Source: Terrisporobacter vanillatitrophus (lineage in GTDB: Bacteria; Bacillota; Clostridia; Peptostreptococcales; Peptostreptococcaceae). From it: DNA of 64,000 nucleotides. A model generated the notes under the pieces. That model was not told where the DNA came from, searched no databases, and saw nothing but the letters and a program-made list of their open reading frames with translations. The position numbers and the translations under genes are program-made. The DNA lies in NCBI RefSeq assembly GCF_051148895.1, contig NZ_CP154625.1:3596001-3660000 (forward strand). The letters run 5' to 3'. Below are positions 8,699 through 17,223 of this stretch, piece by piece (the stretch's first letter is position 1; each line of letters starts with the position of its first letter).

Positions 8699-10483
8699 TT
8701 ATTCTTCTATGTTAAGTTTTATAGATAATTCATCTAGCTGAATATCATCTGCAACACCTGGTGCATTTGTCATTGGACATATTGCATTTTGATTTTTAGG
8801 GAATGCTATTACTTCTCTGATATTGTCAGATCCAGTAAGTAACATTATCAATCTATCAAATCCAAATGCCAATCCAGCATGTGGTGGTACACCGTATTTA
8901 AATGCTTCTAACAAGTATCCAAATTTATCGTTAGCTTCTTCATCACTAATTCCTATAGCATCAAACATTTTCTTTTGGATATCACTGTTAGATATTCTAA
9001 CACTTCCTCCACCTATTTCATATCCGTTTAATACTATATCATAAGCTTTAGCTCTTAAGCTAGTTTTGTTATCACCAGTTAAACCTTCAACGTCTTCATC
9101 TAATGGAGATGTGAATGGATGGTGCATTGCTATCATTCTTCCAGTTTCTTCGTCTTTTTCGAATAATGGGAATTCAGTTACCCATAATAAGTTGTATTTA
9201 TTTTTATCCATTAAATCAAGTTTTCTACCAACTTCTAATCTAACTTGTCCTAGTGCATCGTAAACTACAGCATTTTTGTCAGCAACAAATAATAATAAGT
9301 CTCCAGCTTCAGCTCCCATTCTTTCTAAGATAGCATTTATTTCTTCTTCAGAGAAGAATTTAGCTATTGGAGATTCTATTCCAGCTTCAGTTAATTTTAT
9401 CCAAGCAAGTCCTTTAGCTTTGTAAGTTTTAGCATGGTCTTCTAATTTTTTCATTCCTTTTTTAGAAAAAGCTTCTGCGTTGCCTTTTACATTTATACCT
9501 CTAACGCTACCTTTTTCATCAGAAGCAGCATTAGCAAATACTCCAAATCCACATTCTTTAACTATATCAGATATGTTTACAAATTCTAATCCAAATCTAG
9601 TATCAGGCTTATCAGATCCAAATCTATCCATAGCTTCTTTATAAGTTATTCTTGGAAGTGGTAACTCTACATTAACATTTAAAGTATCCTTGAATATTTC
9701 TTGAAGCATTTTTTCCATTATACACATTACATCTTCTTCATCAACAAATGACATTTCACAGTCTATTTGAGTGAATTCTGGTTGTCTATCAGCTCTTAAA
9801 TCTTCATCTCTAAAGCATTTTACTATTTGGAAATATCTATCCATACCACTTACCATTAATAATTGCTTAAATAATTGTGGTGATTGTGGTAAAGCATAGA
9901 ATTTACCAGGGTTAACTCTACTTGGTACTAAATAGTCTCTAGCTCCTTCTGGAGATGGCTTTATTAAGAAAGGAGTTTCTATTTCTATAAAGTTATTGTC
10001 TGTTAAGTAATTTCTTACTATTCTAGCAACTTTACTTCTAAGTATTAAGTTTTGTTGCATAGAAGGCTTTCTTAGATCTAAGAATCTATACTTTAATCTT
10101 AAATCTTCAGAAACATTGTCATTATCCTTTATATATATTGGTGGAGTTTCTGATTTGCTTAAAACTCTAAGTTCAGTTGCTTCTATTTCTATATCTCCTG
10201 TTGGCATGTTAGGGTTTTTAGATTGTCTTTCTCTAACTATACCCTTAACAGCAACAACATATTCTGAACCTAATTTTTCAGCTTTGTTGAATGCTTCTTC
10301 ACTTACATTTGTGTCAAATATTATTTGACTTATTCCTCTAACATCTCTTAAATCAACGAATACTAGTCCACCTAAGTTTCTTTTCTTTTGTACCCATCCA
10401 TTTAAAACTACTTCTTCACCCACATTGACAATTCTTAAATCACCACAATAATGAGTTCTTTTTAATCCTTTTAAGTTCTCCAT
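8699..10483 (-). CDS. aspS: Aspartyl-tRNA synthetase
   Basis: Class II synthetase that charges tRNA-Asp. 594 residues, the bacterial length. Domains in order: N-terminal OB-fold anticodon-binding domain (about 1-110), motif 2 (FRDEDLRADRQPEFTQID), the bacterial GAD insertion in the middle, and motif 3 (GLAFGFDRLIMLLTG). The ATG at 10483 has GAAGGAGG. It follows hisS on the same strand after 79 bases that contain a weak imperfect hairpin, an arrangement common in Firmicutes. Confidence 0.98.
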   Translation of the reverse strand: MENLKGLKRTHYCGDLRIVNVGEEVVLNGWVQKKRNLGGLVFVDLRDVRGISQIIFDTNVSEEAFNKAEKLGSEYVVAVKGIVRERQSKNPNMPTGDIEIEATELRVLSKSETPPIYIKDNDNVSEDLRLKYRFLDLRKPSMQQNLILRSKVARIVRNYLTDNNFIEIETPFLIKPSPEGARDYLVPSRVNPGKFYALPQSPQLFKQLLMVSGMDRYFQIVKCFRDEDLRADRQPEFTQIDCEMSFVDEEDVMCIMEKMLQEIFKDTLNVNVELPLPRITYKEAMDRFGSDKPDTRFGLEFVNISDIVKECGFGVFANAASDEKGSVRGINVKGNAEAFSKKGMKKLEDHAKTYKAKGLAWIKLTEAGIESPIAKFFSEEEINAILERMGAEAGDLLLFVADKNAVVYDALGQVRLEVGRKLDLMDKNKYNLLWVTEFPLFEKDEETGRMIAMHHPFTSPLDEDVEGLTGDNKTSLRAKAYDIVLNGYEIGGGSVRISNSDIQKKMFDAIGISDEEANDKFGYLLEAFKYGVPPHAGLAFGFDRLIMLLTGSDNIREVIAFPKNQNAICPMTNAPGVADDIQLDELSIKLNIEE

Positions 10484-10562
10484 ATTTCCTCCTTCGTCAT
10501 TTACGCACTAAAAGGTGAAAGAATACAAAAATTCTACCACCTTATGTTTATGTCAATTTTAA

Positions 10563-11825
10563 TTATAATCTATTTTTTAACTCATTTACTAATTCGCTAA
10601 GTTTTACAGTAGTTTGCTCTGATGTCTCCATATTTTTAAGAGTAGCTAAGTCTTCAGCTAGCTCATCATCACCTATAACTATTGTATATTTAGCATTTAT
10701 TTTATCTGAGTATTTAAACTGAGCTTTTAAGCTTTTCCCTAAGTGATCTATATCAGCACTTATGTGATTATCTCTTAATGCTTTTATTAAACTAAAACTC
10801 TTAGTCTTAGCTGCATCACCTATTGTTGCTATGTATATATCTGTAGCTTTTGGATTTTTTATTTCTATGTTATTATTTTCTAAAGTTAATAATAATCTTT
10901 CTGCTCCAAGTCCAAATCCTATACCACTTATGCCTTTTGGTCCTCCAAGTTGTTCAACAAGGCCGTCATATCTTCCTCCACCACAAACTGTACTTTGTGA
11001 TCCTATATCATTTGATATTATTTCAAAAGCAGTTTTTCTGTAGTAGTCAAGACCTCTAACTATAGTTTTATCAACTACAAATTTTATATCCATTTCTCTT
11101 AGATATTCTTGTAATTTGGCAAAGTGATTTTTACAATCATCACATAAATGATCTATCATAAAAGGTATATCTTTTATATTTTCTTTACATGTAGGATTTT
11201 TACAGTCTATAACTCTCATTGGGTTTTTGTCTTTTCGCTCTAAACAAGTTTCACATAATACATCAGATTTAGCATCTAAATATGCTTTTAAATTTTTATT
11301 ATATTCTTCTCTACAAACAGGGCATCCTACTGAATTTATATTTACTGATAAATCTTTAAGCCCTAATTCATTAAAGAATTGTACTGCTAAAGATATTACT
11401 TCTGCATCTATTGATGGTTCATCACTTCCTAATGCTTCGATTCCAAATTGGTGGAATTGTCTTTGTCTACCAGCTTGTGGTCTTTCGTATCTAAAACATG
11501 GAGTTATGTAAAATAATTTTGTTGGTTGTGTATCAGCATACAATTTATTTTCAATAAATGATCTTATTGTACCAGCAGTTCCTTCAGGTTTTAAACTTAT
11601 TTGTCTATCACCTTTGTCTGTAAAAGTATACATTTCTTTTTGAACTATATCTGTTGTATCTCCAACACTTCTTGTGAAAACTTCTGTATGTTCAAATATA
11701 GGAGTTCTCATTTCTTCGTATCCGTATAATGCACAAATTTCTCTAAATTTCTTTTCTACATAGTTCCATTTATAAACTTCTTTTGGTAATATATCCCTTG
11801 TTCCTCTTGGCGCTTTACTTAGCAT
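10563..11825 (-). CDS. hisS: Histidyl-tRNA synthetase
   Basis: 420-residue class II synthetase. Motif 1 region (APRGTRDILP), motif 2 (FRYERPQAGRQRQFHQFG), the histidine-specific motif VRGLDYY (RGLDYYRKTAFE) and motif 3 (GFGLGAERLLL) are all visible, with a C-terminal anticodon-binding domain. A CxxC/CxxC insertion near residues 180-210 (CPVC, CETC, CKNP...CDDC) may bind zinc. The start overlaps the end of hemZ by 11 bases and has GGAGG. Confidence 0.98.
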   Translation of the reverse strand: MLSKAPRGTRDILPKEVYKWNYVEKKFREICALYGYEEMRTPIFEHTEVFTRSVGDTTDIVQKEMYTFTDKGDRQISLKPEGTAGTIRSFIENKLYADTQPTKLFYITPCFRYERPQAGRQRQFHQFGIEALGSDEPSIDAEVISLAVQFFNELGLKDLSVNINSVGCPVCREEYNKNLKAYLDAKSDVLCETCLERKDKNPMRVIDCKNPTCKENIKDIPFMIDHLCDDCKNHFAKLQEYLREMDIKFVVDKTIVRGLDYYRKTAFEIISNDIGSQSTVCGGGRYDGLVEQLGGPKGISGIGFGLGAERLLLTLENNNIEIKNPKATDIYIATIGDAAKTKSFSLIKALRDNHISADIDHLGKSLKAQFKYSDKINAKYTIVIGDDELAEDLATLKNMETSEQTTVKLSELVNELKNRL

Positions 11826-13287
11826 TTTTCTCTACCTCCTCATATTTTCTTCTTATCATTTCGTCAACTCTGTCTATATATTGTTCAACATTTTTGACGT
11901 TTTCTACCCTTTCAATCCTATCCTCATCTGGATATACAAATTTAGTTATAGAACCAGCCCCTAGTGCATAATTACTTTGCTTTTCCTCCATAATTTGCAT
12001 ATTATAGATACATTCATAACCTTCTTTAGCATAACCTATGTTTTCCAGGTTGCCTAGCATGTGTTTTTGTCTGTACATATAATAAGGGTTTAATCCCATA
12101 TCTGTTGCATATTCCATAGCTAAATTAATCATTTTTACCATTTCTTCGTACTGAGCAAGCTCGTAGTCTTCTAGATTTTCCTTTAGCTTTGATGTTCTTT
12201 TTACTGCTAAGGTATGAACAGTTAGACTTTCTGGAGATAGTTCTTTTATTTTATCTAAAGTATTCCTAACCATATCTAAATTTTCATCTACTAGACCTAG
12301 TATTATATCCATATTTATATTATCAAAACCTACTTCCCTAGCTAAGTGGAAGCAGTTGATAATTTCTTGTACGCTATGATTTCTCCCTATTTTTTGTAAT
12401 GTTTCATCATTCATACTTTGTGGATTTATACTAATTCTATCAACATTATTTTGCTTTAAAACTTCTAACATTTGTCTATTTATTGTATCAGGCCTCCCTG
12501 CCTCTACTGTAAACTCTTTAATCTCACTTAAATCAAATTTTTCAAATAAGCCCTTAATTAAAGTATCCATCTCCGCAGGAGTTAAAGTAGTTGGAGTTCC
12601 TCCACCAATATATAGAGTCTCAATTGTTTTATTTTGTTCTTTTAATAACCTAGCTACACCTTGGACTTCTTCAAGTAATTTAGCTACATACATAGGCTTC
12701 AAACTACCAAATTGCTTAAGAGAATTAGCTGGGAATGAACAATAATAACATCTTGTAGGGCAAAATGGAATGCTAACATATAAAGATACTTTACTTTCAT
12801 CAATTGGGTAAATAAATTTTCTTTCTCTTTTTGCAATATCAAGAGCTAAGTTAATTTTTTCATTACTTATAAAATAGTCTAACATTAATTTCTCTTTTAT
12901 ATGATCATCACTGTAATTATCATCAAGTAATGAATGAACTATTTTAACAGGTCTTATACCTGTAAGTATTCCCCATGGTGGAGTAATATTAAACTTCTTT
13001 TCTAAAATCTTAAACATACTCCTTTTTATAGTTTCCTTTATAACCTTCTTGTTCTCCCTTTCACATAGTCCCTCTAAGTTTCTATGCTCTACATGTTCTA
13101 GAATAACCTGATAATTTTCACAATACACTGTTTTTGAAAAAACATTGTTATTATGGAAAAATACAGTATTCTCCACAACCATCATGCAATCTTTGCTGTC
13201 AATAAATCTAAAATCAGAAGTAAATAATTTAATTAATTCACTTACTTCGTATTTAAAATCATGACCTTTTAATACAACACCTATCAT
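11815..13287 (-). CDS. hemZ: Radical SAM coproporphyrinogen III oxidase-like protein HemZ
   Basis: 490 residues. The radical SAM cluster motif is CPTRCYYCSF (CxxxCxxC), followed by the GGGTP motif and a HemN-like C-terminal part. HemZ proteins are annotated as oxygen-independent coproporphyrinogen dehydrogenases, but many relatives have not been shown to make haem and I see no other haem gene in the window. It is in the conserved clostridial order MBL-hemZ-hisS-aspS and overlaps hisS by 11 bases. Start ATG at 13287 with AAAGGAG. Confidence 0.88.
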   Translation of the reverse strand: MIGVVLKGHDFKYEVSELIKLFTSDFRFIDSKDCMMVVENTVFFHNNNVFSKTVYCENYQVILEHVEHRNLEGLCERENKKVIKETIKRSMFKILEKKFNITPPWGILTGIRPVKIVHSLLDDNYSDDHIKEKLMLDYFISNEKINLALDIAKRERKFIYPIDESKVSLYVSIPFCPTRCYYCSFPANSLKQFGSLKPMYVAKLLEEVQGVARLLKEQNKTIETLYIGGGTPTTLTPAEMDTLIKGLFEKFDLSEIKEFTVEAGRPDTINRQMLEVLKQNNVDRISINPQSMNDETLQKIGRNHSVQEIINCFHLAREVGFDNINMDIILGLVDENLDMVRNTLDKIKELSPESLTVHTLAVKRTSKLKENLEDYELAQYEEMVKMINLAMEYATDMGLNPYYMYRQKHMLGNLENIGYAKEGYECIYNMQIMEEKQSNYALGAGSITKFVYPDEDRIERVENVKNVEQYIDRVDEMIRRKYEEVEKNAK

Positions 13288-13322
13288 TTTCTAGCTCCTT
13301 TTGAAATCCTTGAAGTGTTAAT

Positions 13323-13940
13323 TTATCTCATAAAAGGATTTGTCATTTTTTCTATTTTCAAATTAGAATTTGGTCCATGACCTGGATAAATAGTAATATC
13401 ATCATCATGTTTTTCTAATTTTTTAAGTGACTTTTCCATTTTTTTATAGTCTCCACCATAAAAATCTGTTCTTCCTATACTTCCTGCAAATAAAGTATCT
13501 CCTGTAAGCATATGTTTATCAATTTTTATACACATACTTCCTGGAGTATGACCCGGTGTATGAATAAACTTTAACTTCATATCTCCAACTTTTAATGTAT
13601 CATTATCTTTAACATATATGTCCGCATCTAATTCTACTGTATTTGATGGAAGGGAAGCACTTAAATTTTTCTTCTTATCTTGTAGTATTTCTTTCTCTTC
13701 CTCGTGGGCTACTATTTTAGCATTTGTTGCTTCTTTTAGTGTTAAAACATTTGTTATATGATCTCCATGACCATGAGTTAAAATAATATATTCTATAATT
13801 AAGTTCATTCTTTTTACATAATTCATTATGTCAATAAAGTTTGCTCCTGGATCTACAACAATACACTTTTTACTATTTTCATCTCCAACTACATAAGTAT
13901 TTTCACCCATGCGACTTTCAACAATCTTTTCTAATATCAT
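13323..13940 (-). CDS. MBL-fold metallo-hydrolase (glyoxalase II-like)
   Basis: 205 residues. The metal motif HGHGDHI is at about residue 56, followed by TPGHTPGSMCI, LTGDTLF and the C-terminal YPGHGPN. This is the pattern of small glyoxalase-II-like or persulfide-dioxygenase-like hydrolases. The natural substrate cannot be told from sequence. It lies between dtd and hemZ in the same direction, with a strong GGGGGGG site before the ATG. Confidence 0.88.
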   Translation of the reverse strand: MILEKIVESRMGENTYVVGDENSKKCIVVDPGANFIDIMNYVKRMNLIIEYIILTHGHGDHITNVLTLKEATNAKIVAHEEEKEILQDKKKNLSASLPSNTVELDADIYVKDNDTLKVGDMKLKFIHTPGHTPGSMCIKIDKHMLTGDTLFAGSIGRTDFYGGDYKKMEKSLKKLEKHDDDITIYPGHGPNSNLKIEKMTNPFMR

Positions 13941-13955
13941 AGTTTCCCCCCCTAC

Positions 13956-14405
13956 CTAGAATTCTTTTCTTGATTCTAATAATATAGTTACAGGTCCATC
14001 ATTAGTCAAATCAACCATCATATGAGCACCAAATTTTCCTGTTCCCACATTAATTCCTTGATTTTTTACCTTCTCTACAAATTCTTCATACAGTGGATTT
14101 GCTACTTCTGGTCTTGCGGCATCAGAAAAACTAGGTCTTCTTCCTCTTCTAGCATCCCCATAAAGTGTAAATTGAGAAACAGCTAAAACTTCACCACCAA
14201 CATCTTTTAAAGATAAATTCATTTTTCCTTCTTCATCTTCAAATATTCTTAAATTTATTATTTTATCCACCATATAATCTACATCTTTTGATGTATCATC
14301 ATGAGTAACCCCAAGTAAAACCATTAATCCTTGATTTATTTGTCCAACAACCTCTTCATCTACTGTTACTTTAGAAGCTGAAACTTTTTGTACAACTGCT
14401 CTCAT
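13956..14405 (-). CDS. dtd: D-aminoacyl-tRNA deacylase
   Basis: Proofreading enzyme that removes D-amino acids (and glycine) from tRNA. 149 residues. Visible motifs are MRAVVQKVSASKV at the N-terminus, SQFTLYGDARRGRRPSF in the middle and the cross-subunit NDGPVTILLES near the end. It lies 9 bases after relA, with AGGAGG between them, so they are co-transcribed as in other Firmicutes. Confidence 0.97.
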   Translation of the reverse strand: MRAVVQKVSASKVTVDEEVVGQINQGLMVLLGVTHDDTSKDVDYMVDKIINLRIFEDEEGKMNLSLKDVGGEVLAVSQFTLYGDARRGRRPSFSDAARPEVANPLYEEFVEKVKNQGINVGTGKFGAHMMVDLTNDGPVTILLESRKEF

Positions 14406-14414
14406 ATTTTCCTC

Positions 14415-16622
14415 CTAATTTCTTACTCTGAAAACATCGTCCACACCAGGTATAGCCTTCAGTTTTTTCATTAAATTTGTTAGTTCAGAAATATCATTTA
14501 CTTCAATTAATAAATTAATATGAGTTATTCCTTCTTTTGTTTTTCTTGCATTAATTCCATTTATATTTAACTTTTGTATAGCAATCATATGTGTAACGTC
14601 ACTTAACATACTTTTTCTATCTGTGGCAACTATTTTAATTTCTCCCTCAAATTTAGACTTTTTAGGATTATTCCACTCCACATCTACCAATCTTTTTTGG
14701 AAAAGTTCATCATCTAGTTTGCAATTTGGACAATCAGCACGGTGTATAGCTACACCTCTTCCCTTTGTTACATATCCCACAATCTCATCTCCAGGAAGTG
14801 GATTGCAACATTTAGCAAATCTAACTAAAATATTATCTAATCCTTTTACTACAACTCCAGAACTGCTTTTTTTTCTTTTTTCTTTGTATTCCTTGTCAGT
14901 TATATTATATTTTGATAAGTCTTCATTTTCTTTTTGTCTGTTTTCTTTTTCTTTTTTCTTTTCTTCTTTAAGATAGAAATCTCTAACTTTTGGAACAACT
15001 TGACTGGCTACAATGCCACCGTATCCTATAGTAGCAATAAAATCTTCCAAGCTTGGTTGGTTAAATTTCTTTGCTATTTGTTCCATAAGCTTTTCTATAG
15101 AAGAATCTTTTAGAGGAATTCCATATCTTTTGAATTCTTTTTCTAAAATTTCATATCCTCTTTCAATATTTTCTTCTCTTCTTTCCTTCTTGAAGAACTG
15201 TCTAATTCTATTCCTTGCATTTGGAGTTTTAACAATTTTTAACCAGTCTCTACTTGGACCATTTGAATTTGTTGATGTTATAACCTCAACAATCTCCCCA
15301 TTTTGTAATGTATAGTCAATAGGAACTAATCTTCCATTTATTTTAGCACCTACACATTTGTTCCCCACTTTTGAGTGAACTCTGTATGCAAAATCTATTG
15401 GTGTAGATTCTGCTGGTAGCTCTATTACATCACCTTTTGGTGTAAATACATAAACTTGACTGTTAAATACATCTTCTTTTAGTGAATCTAGGAATTCTTG
15501 TGGGTCTTTTACATCCTTTTCCCACTCCATCATTTGTCTTAACCATTTTAGTTTTTCTTCCATCTTTTCATCATTACTCATCGTACCTTCTTTGTACTTC
15601 CAATGAGCTGCTATACCATATTCTGCAATATTATGCATTTCATGAGTCCTAATTTGAATCTCTACTGGCTCACCTTCTGGTCCAATTACTGTAGTATGAA
15701 GAGATTGATACATGTTTGCCTTAGGCATTGCTATATAGTCCTTAAATCTTCCTGGCATTGGTACCCATAAAGTATGAACCATGCCAAGAACTGCATAACA
15801 ATCTTTTATTGTATCTACAACTATTCTTACAGCAGTTAAATCAAAGATTTCTTCAAAAGTTTTATGTTTATTTTTCATCTTTCTATAAATGCTATAAAAA
15901 TGTTTTGGTCTTCCATAAACTTCACAATCTATATTAACTTCATTAAATTTTTCTTGTAATAAATTTACTATTCTACTTATATATTCTTCTCTTTGGCTTC
16001 TTTTCATTGAGACTTTATCTACTAAATCATAATATCCATCTGGATCTATATATCTTAGAGCTAGGTCTTCCAATTCCCACTTTATTTTAGATATTCCAAG
16101 TCTATGAGCTATTCCACCATAAATTTCTAAAGTTTCTTTTGCTTTATATTTTGCTTTTTCTTCTGGCATATATTTCAGTGTTCTCATATTGTGCAGTCTA
16201 TCGGCTAGCTTTATAAGAATCACTCTAATATCTTTTGCCATAGCTAAAAACATTTTTCTTAAATTTTCAGCTTGAGTCTCTTCTTTTGACTGATATTTTA
16301 TTTGACCAAGTTTTGTTACTCCATCAACTAAATCTGCAACTTCCTTGCTAAACATTTCTTCTATATCATCATAGGTATAGTCCGTATCTTCAATTACATC
16401 ATGTAAAAGTCCTGCTGATATAGTTTCTATATCAAGTTGCATTTCTACAAGAATATTTGCAACAGCTATTGGATGAATTATGTAAGGTTCACCTGATTTT
16501 CTTAATATACCATCATGGGCAGATTTTGCCAGATAGTAAGCCTTTTCTACAAGAGTAGTATCTGTATTAGGAGCATATTCTTTTATTTTATCTAATATCT
16601 CCTGTAATTCCTTATCATGCAT
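14415..16622 (-). CDS. relA: Bifunctional (p)ppGpp synthetase/hydrolase (Rel)
   Basis: 735 residues, the full-length Rel/SpoT plan. The order is an HD hydrolase domain (HDVIEDTDYT, near residue 75), a synthetase domain (YQSLHTTVIGPEG, near 310), TGS (FTPKGDVIELPAESTPIDFAYRVH, near 395), a helical and zinc-finger region with CCNPLPGDEI, and a C-terminal ACT domain (VATDRKSMLSDVT). Both catalytic halves look intact, so it should make and destroy the starvation alarmone. The start ATG follows TAGGTGG. Confidence 0.97.
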   Translation of the reverse strand: MHDKELQEILDKIKEYAPNTDTTLVEKAYYLAKSAHDGILRKSGEPYIIHPIAVANILVEMQLDIETISAGLLHDVIEDTDYTYDDIEEMFSKEVADLVDGVTKLGQIKYQSKEETQAENLRKMFLAMAKDIRVILIKLADRLHNMRTLKYMPEEKAKYKAKETLEIYGGIAHRLGISKIKWELEDLALRYIDPDGYYDLVDKVSMKRSQREEYISRIVNLLQEKFNEVNIDCEVYGRPKHFYSIYRKMKNKHKTFEEIFDLTAVRIVVDTIKDCYAVLGMVHTLWVPMPGRFKDYIAMPKANMYQSLHTTVIGPEGEPVEIQIRTHEMHNIAEYGIAAHWKYKEGTMSNDEKMEEKLKWLRQMMEWEKDVKDPQEFLDSLKEDVFNSQVYVFTPKGDVIELPAESTPIDFAYRVHSKVGNKCVGAKINGRLVPIDYTLQNGEIVEVITSTNSNGPSRDWLKIVKTPNARNRIRQFFKKERREENIERGYEILEKEFKRYGIPLKDSSIEKLMEQIAKKFNQPSLEDFIATIGYGGIVASQVVPKVRDFYLKEEKKKEKENRQKENEDLSKYNITDKEYKEKRKKSSSGVVVKGLDNILVRFAKCCNPLPGDEIVGYVTKGRGVAIHRADCPNCKLDDELFQKRLVDVEWNNPKKSKFEGEIKIVATDRKSMLSDVTHMIAIQKLNINGINARKTKEGITHINLLIEVNDISELTNLMKKLKAIPGVDDVFRVRN

Positions 16623-16665
16623 ATAACCACCTATTCTCTAAAGTATAAATTTTATTATATATGAA

Positions 16666-16692
16666 AATAGTTGGTAAAAAACCAACTATTAT
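16666..16692 (-). terminator. Hairpin between apt and relA
   Basis: Stem AATAGTTGG/CCAACTATT (16666-16674 with 16682-16690) followed on the minus strand by TT and an AT stretch. A weak terminator or processing site, since the genes probably share transcripts. Confidence 0.55.
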
Positions 16693-16698
16693 TATTGT

Positions 16699-17211
16699 CT
16701 AGTATTTTATAAGAGAATTAACATTATATTTTGCTAATTTTGCTCTTCCATCTAGGTCTTCTAATTCTATTAAAAATTGCATTGAAACTACTTCTCCACC
16801 TAACTTTTCTATAAGTTTAGCTGCTGCTTCCATAGTTCCTCCTGTAGCTAGTAAGTCATCTACTATTGCAACTTTTTGTCCTGGCTTAATAGCATCCTTA
16901 TGCATTTCTAATCTATTAGAACCATATTCTAAATCATACTCATAGCCTTCAACTTCCCATGGTAACTTTCCTGGTTTTCTAACTGGTATAAAACCAACTC
17001 CCATACCATAAGCAACTGGTGTTCCCATTAAAAACCCTCTTGCCTCTGGCCCTACAATCAAATCCACTTCCTTATCTTTTAAGTCTGATATTATTTCATC
17101 AATTGCAAATTTTAGTGCCTTACCATCTTGTAATAATGTTGTTATGTCTTTAAAGCTTATTCCTTCCTTTGGAAAATCTTCAATTACTCTTACTGTTTGT
17201 TTTAAATTCAT
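16699..17211 (-). CDS. apt: Adenine phosphoribosyltransferase
   Basis: Salvages adenine to AMP with PRPP. 170 residues, the usual length. PRPP-binding loop VAIVDDLLATGGTM is clear, and the N-terminal DFPKEGISFKDITTLL and PVRKPGKLPW match Apt. The ATG at 17211 has TAGGAGGAG, which overlaps the end of recJ (12-base gap). The recJ-apt-relA order is standard in clostridia. Confidence 0.98.
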   Translation of the reverse strand: MNLKQTVRVIEDFPKEGISFKDITTLLQDGKALKFAIDEIISDLKDKEVDLIVGPEARGFLMGTPVAYGMGVGFIPVRKPGKLPWEVEGYEYDLEYGSNRLEMHKDAIKPGQKVAIVDDLLATGGTMEAAAKLIEKLGGEVVSMQFLIELEDLDGRAKLAKYNVNSLIKY

Positions 17212-17223
17212 TTAAAACTCCTC

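Noticed and set aside
10484..10562. T-box or other leader before aspS
   Set aside because: Only 79 bases with a weak imperfect hairpin and no T-box sequence; co-transcription with hisS explains it.
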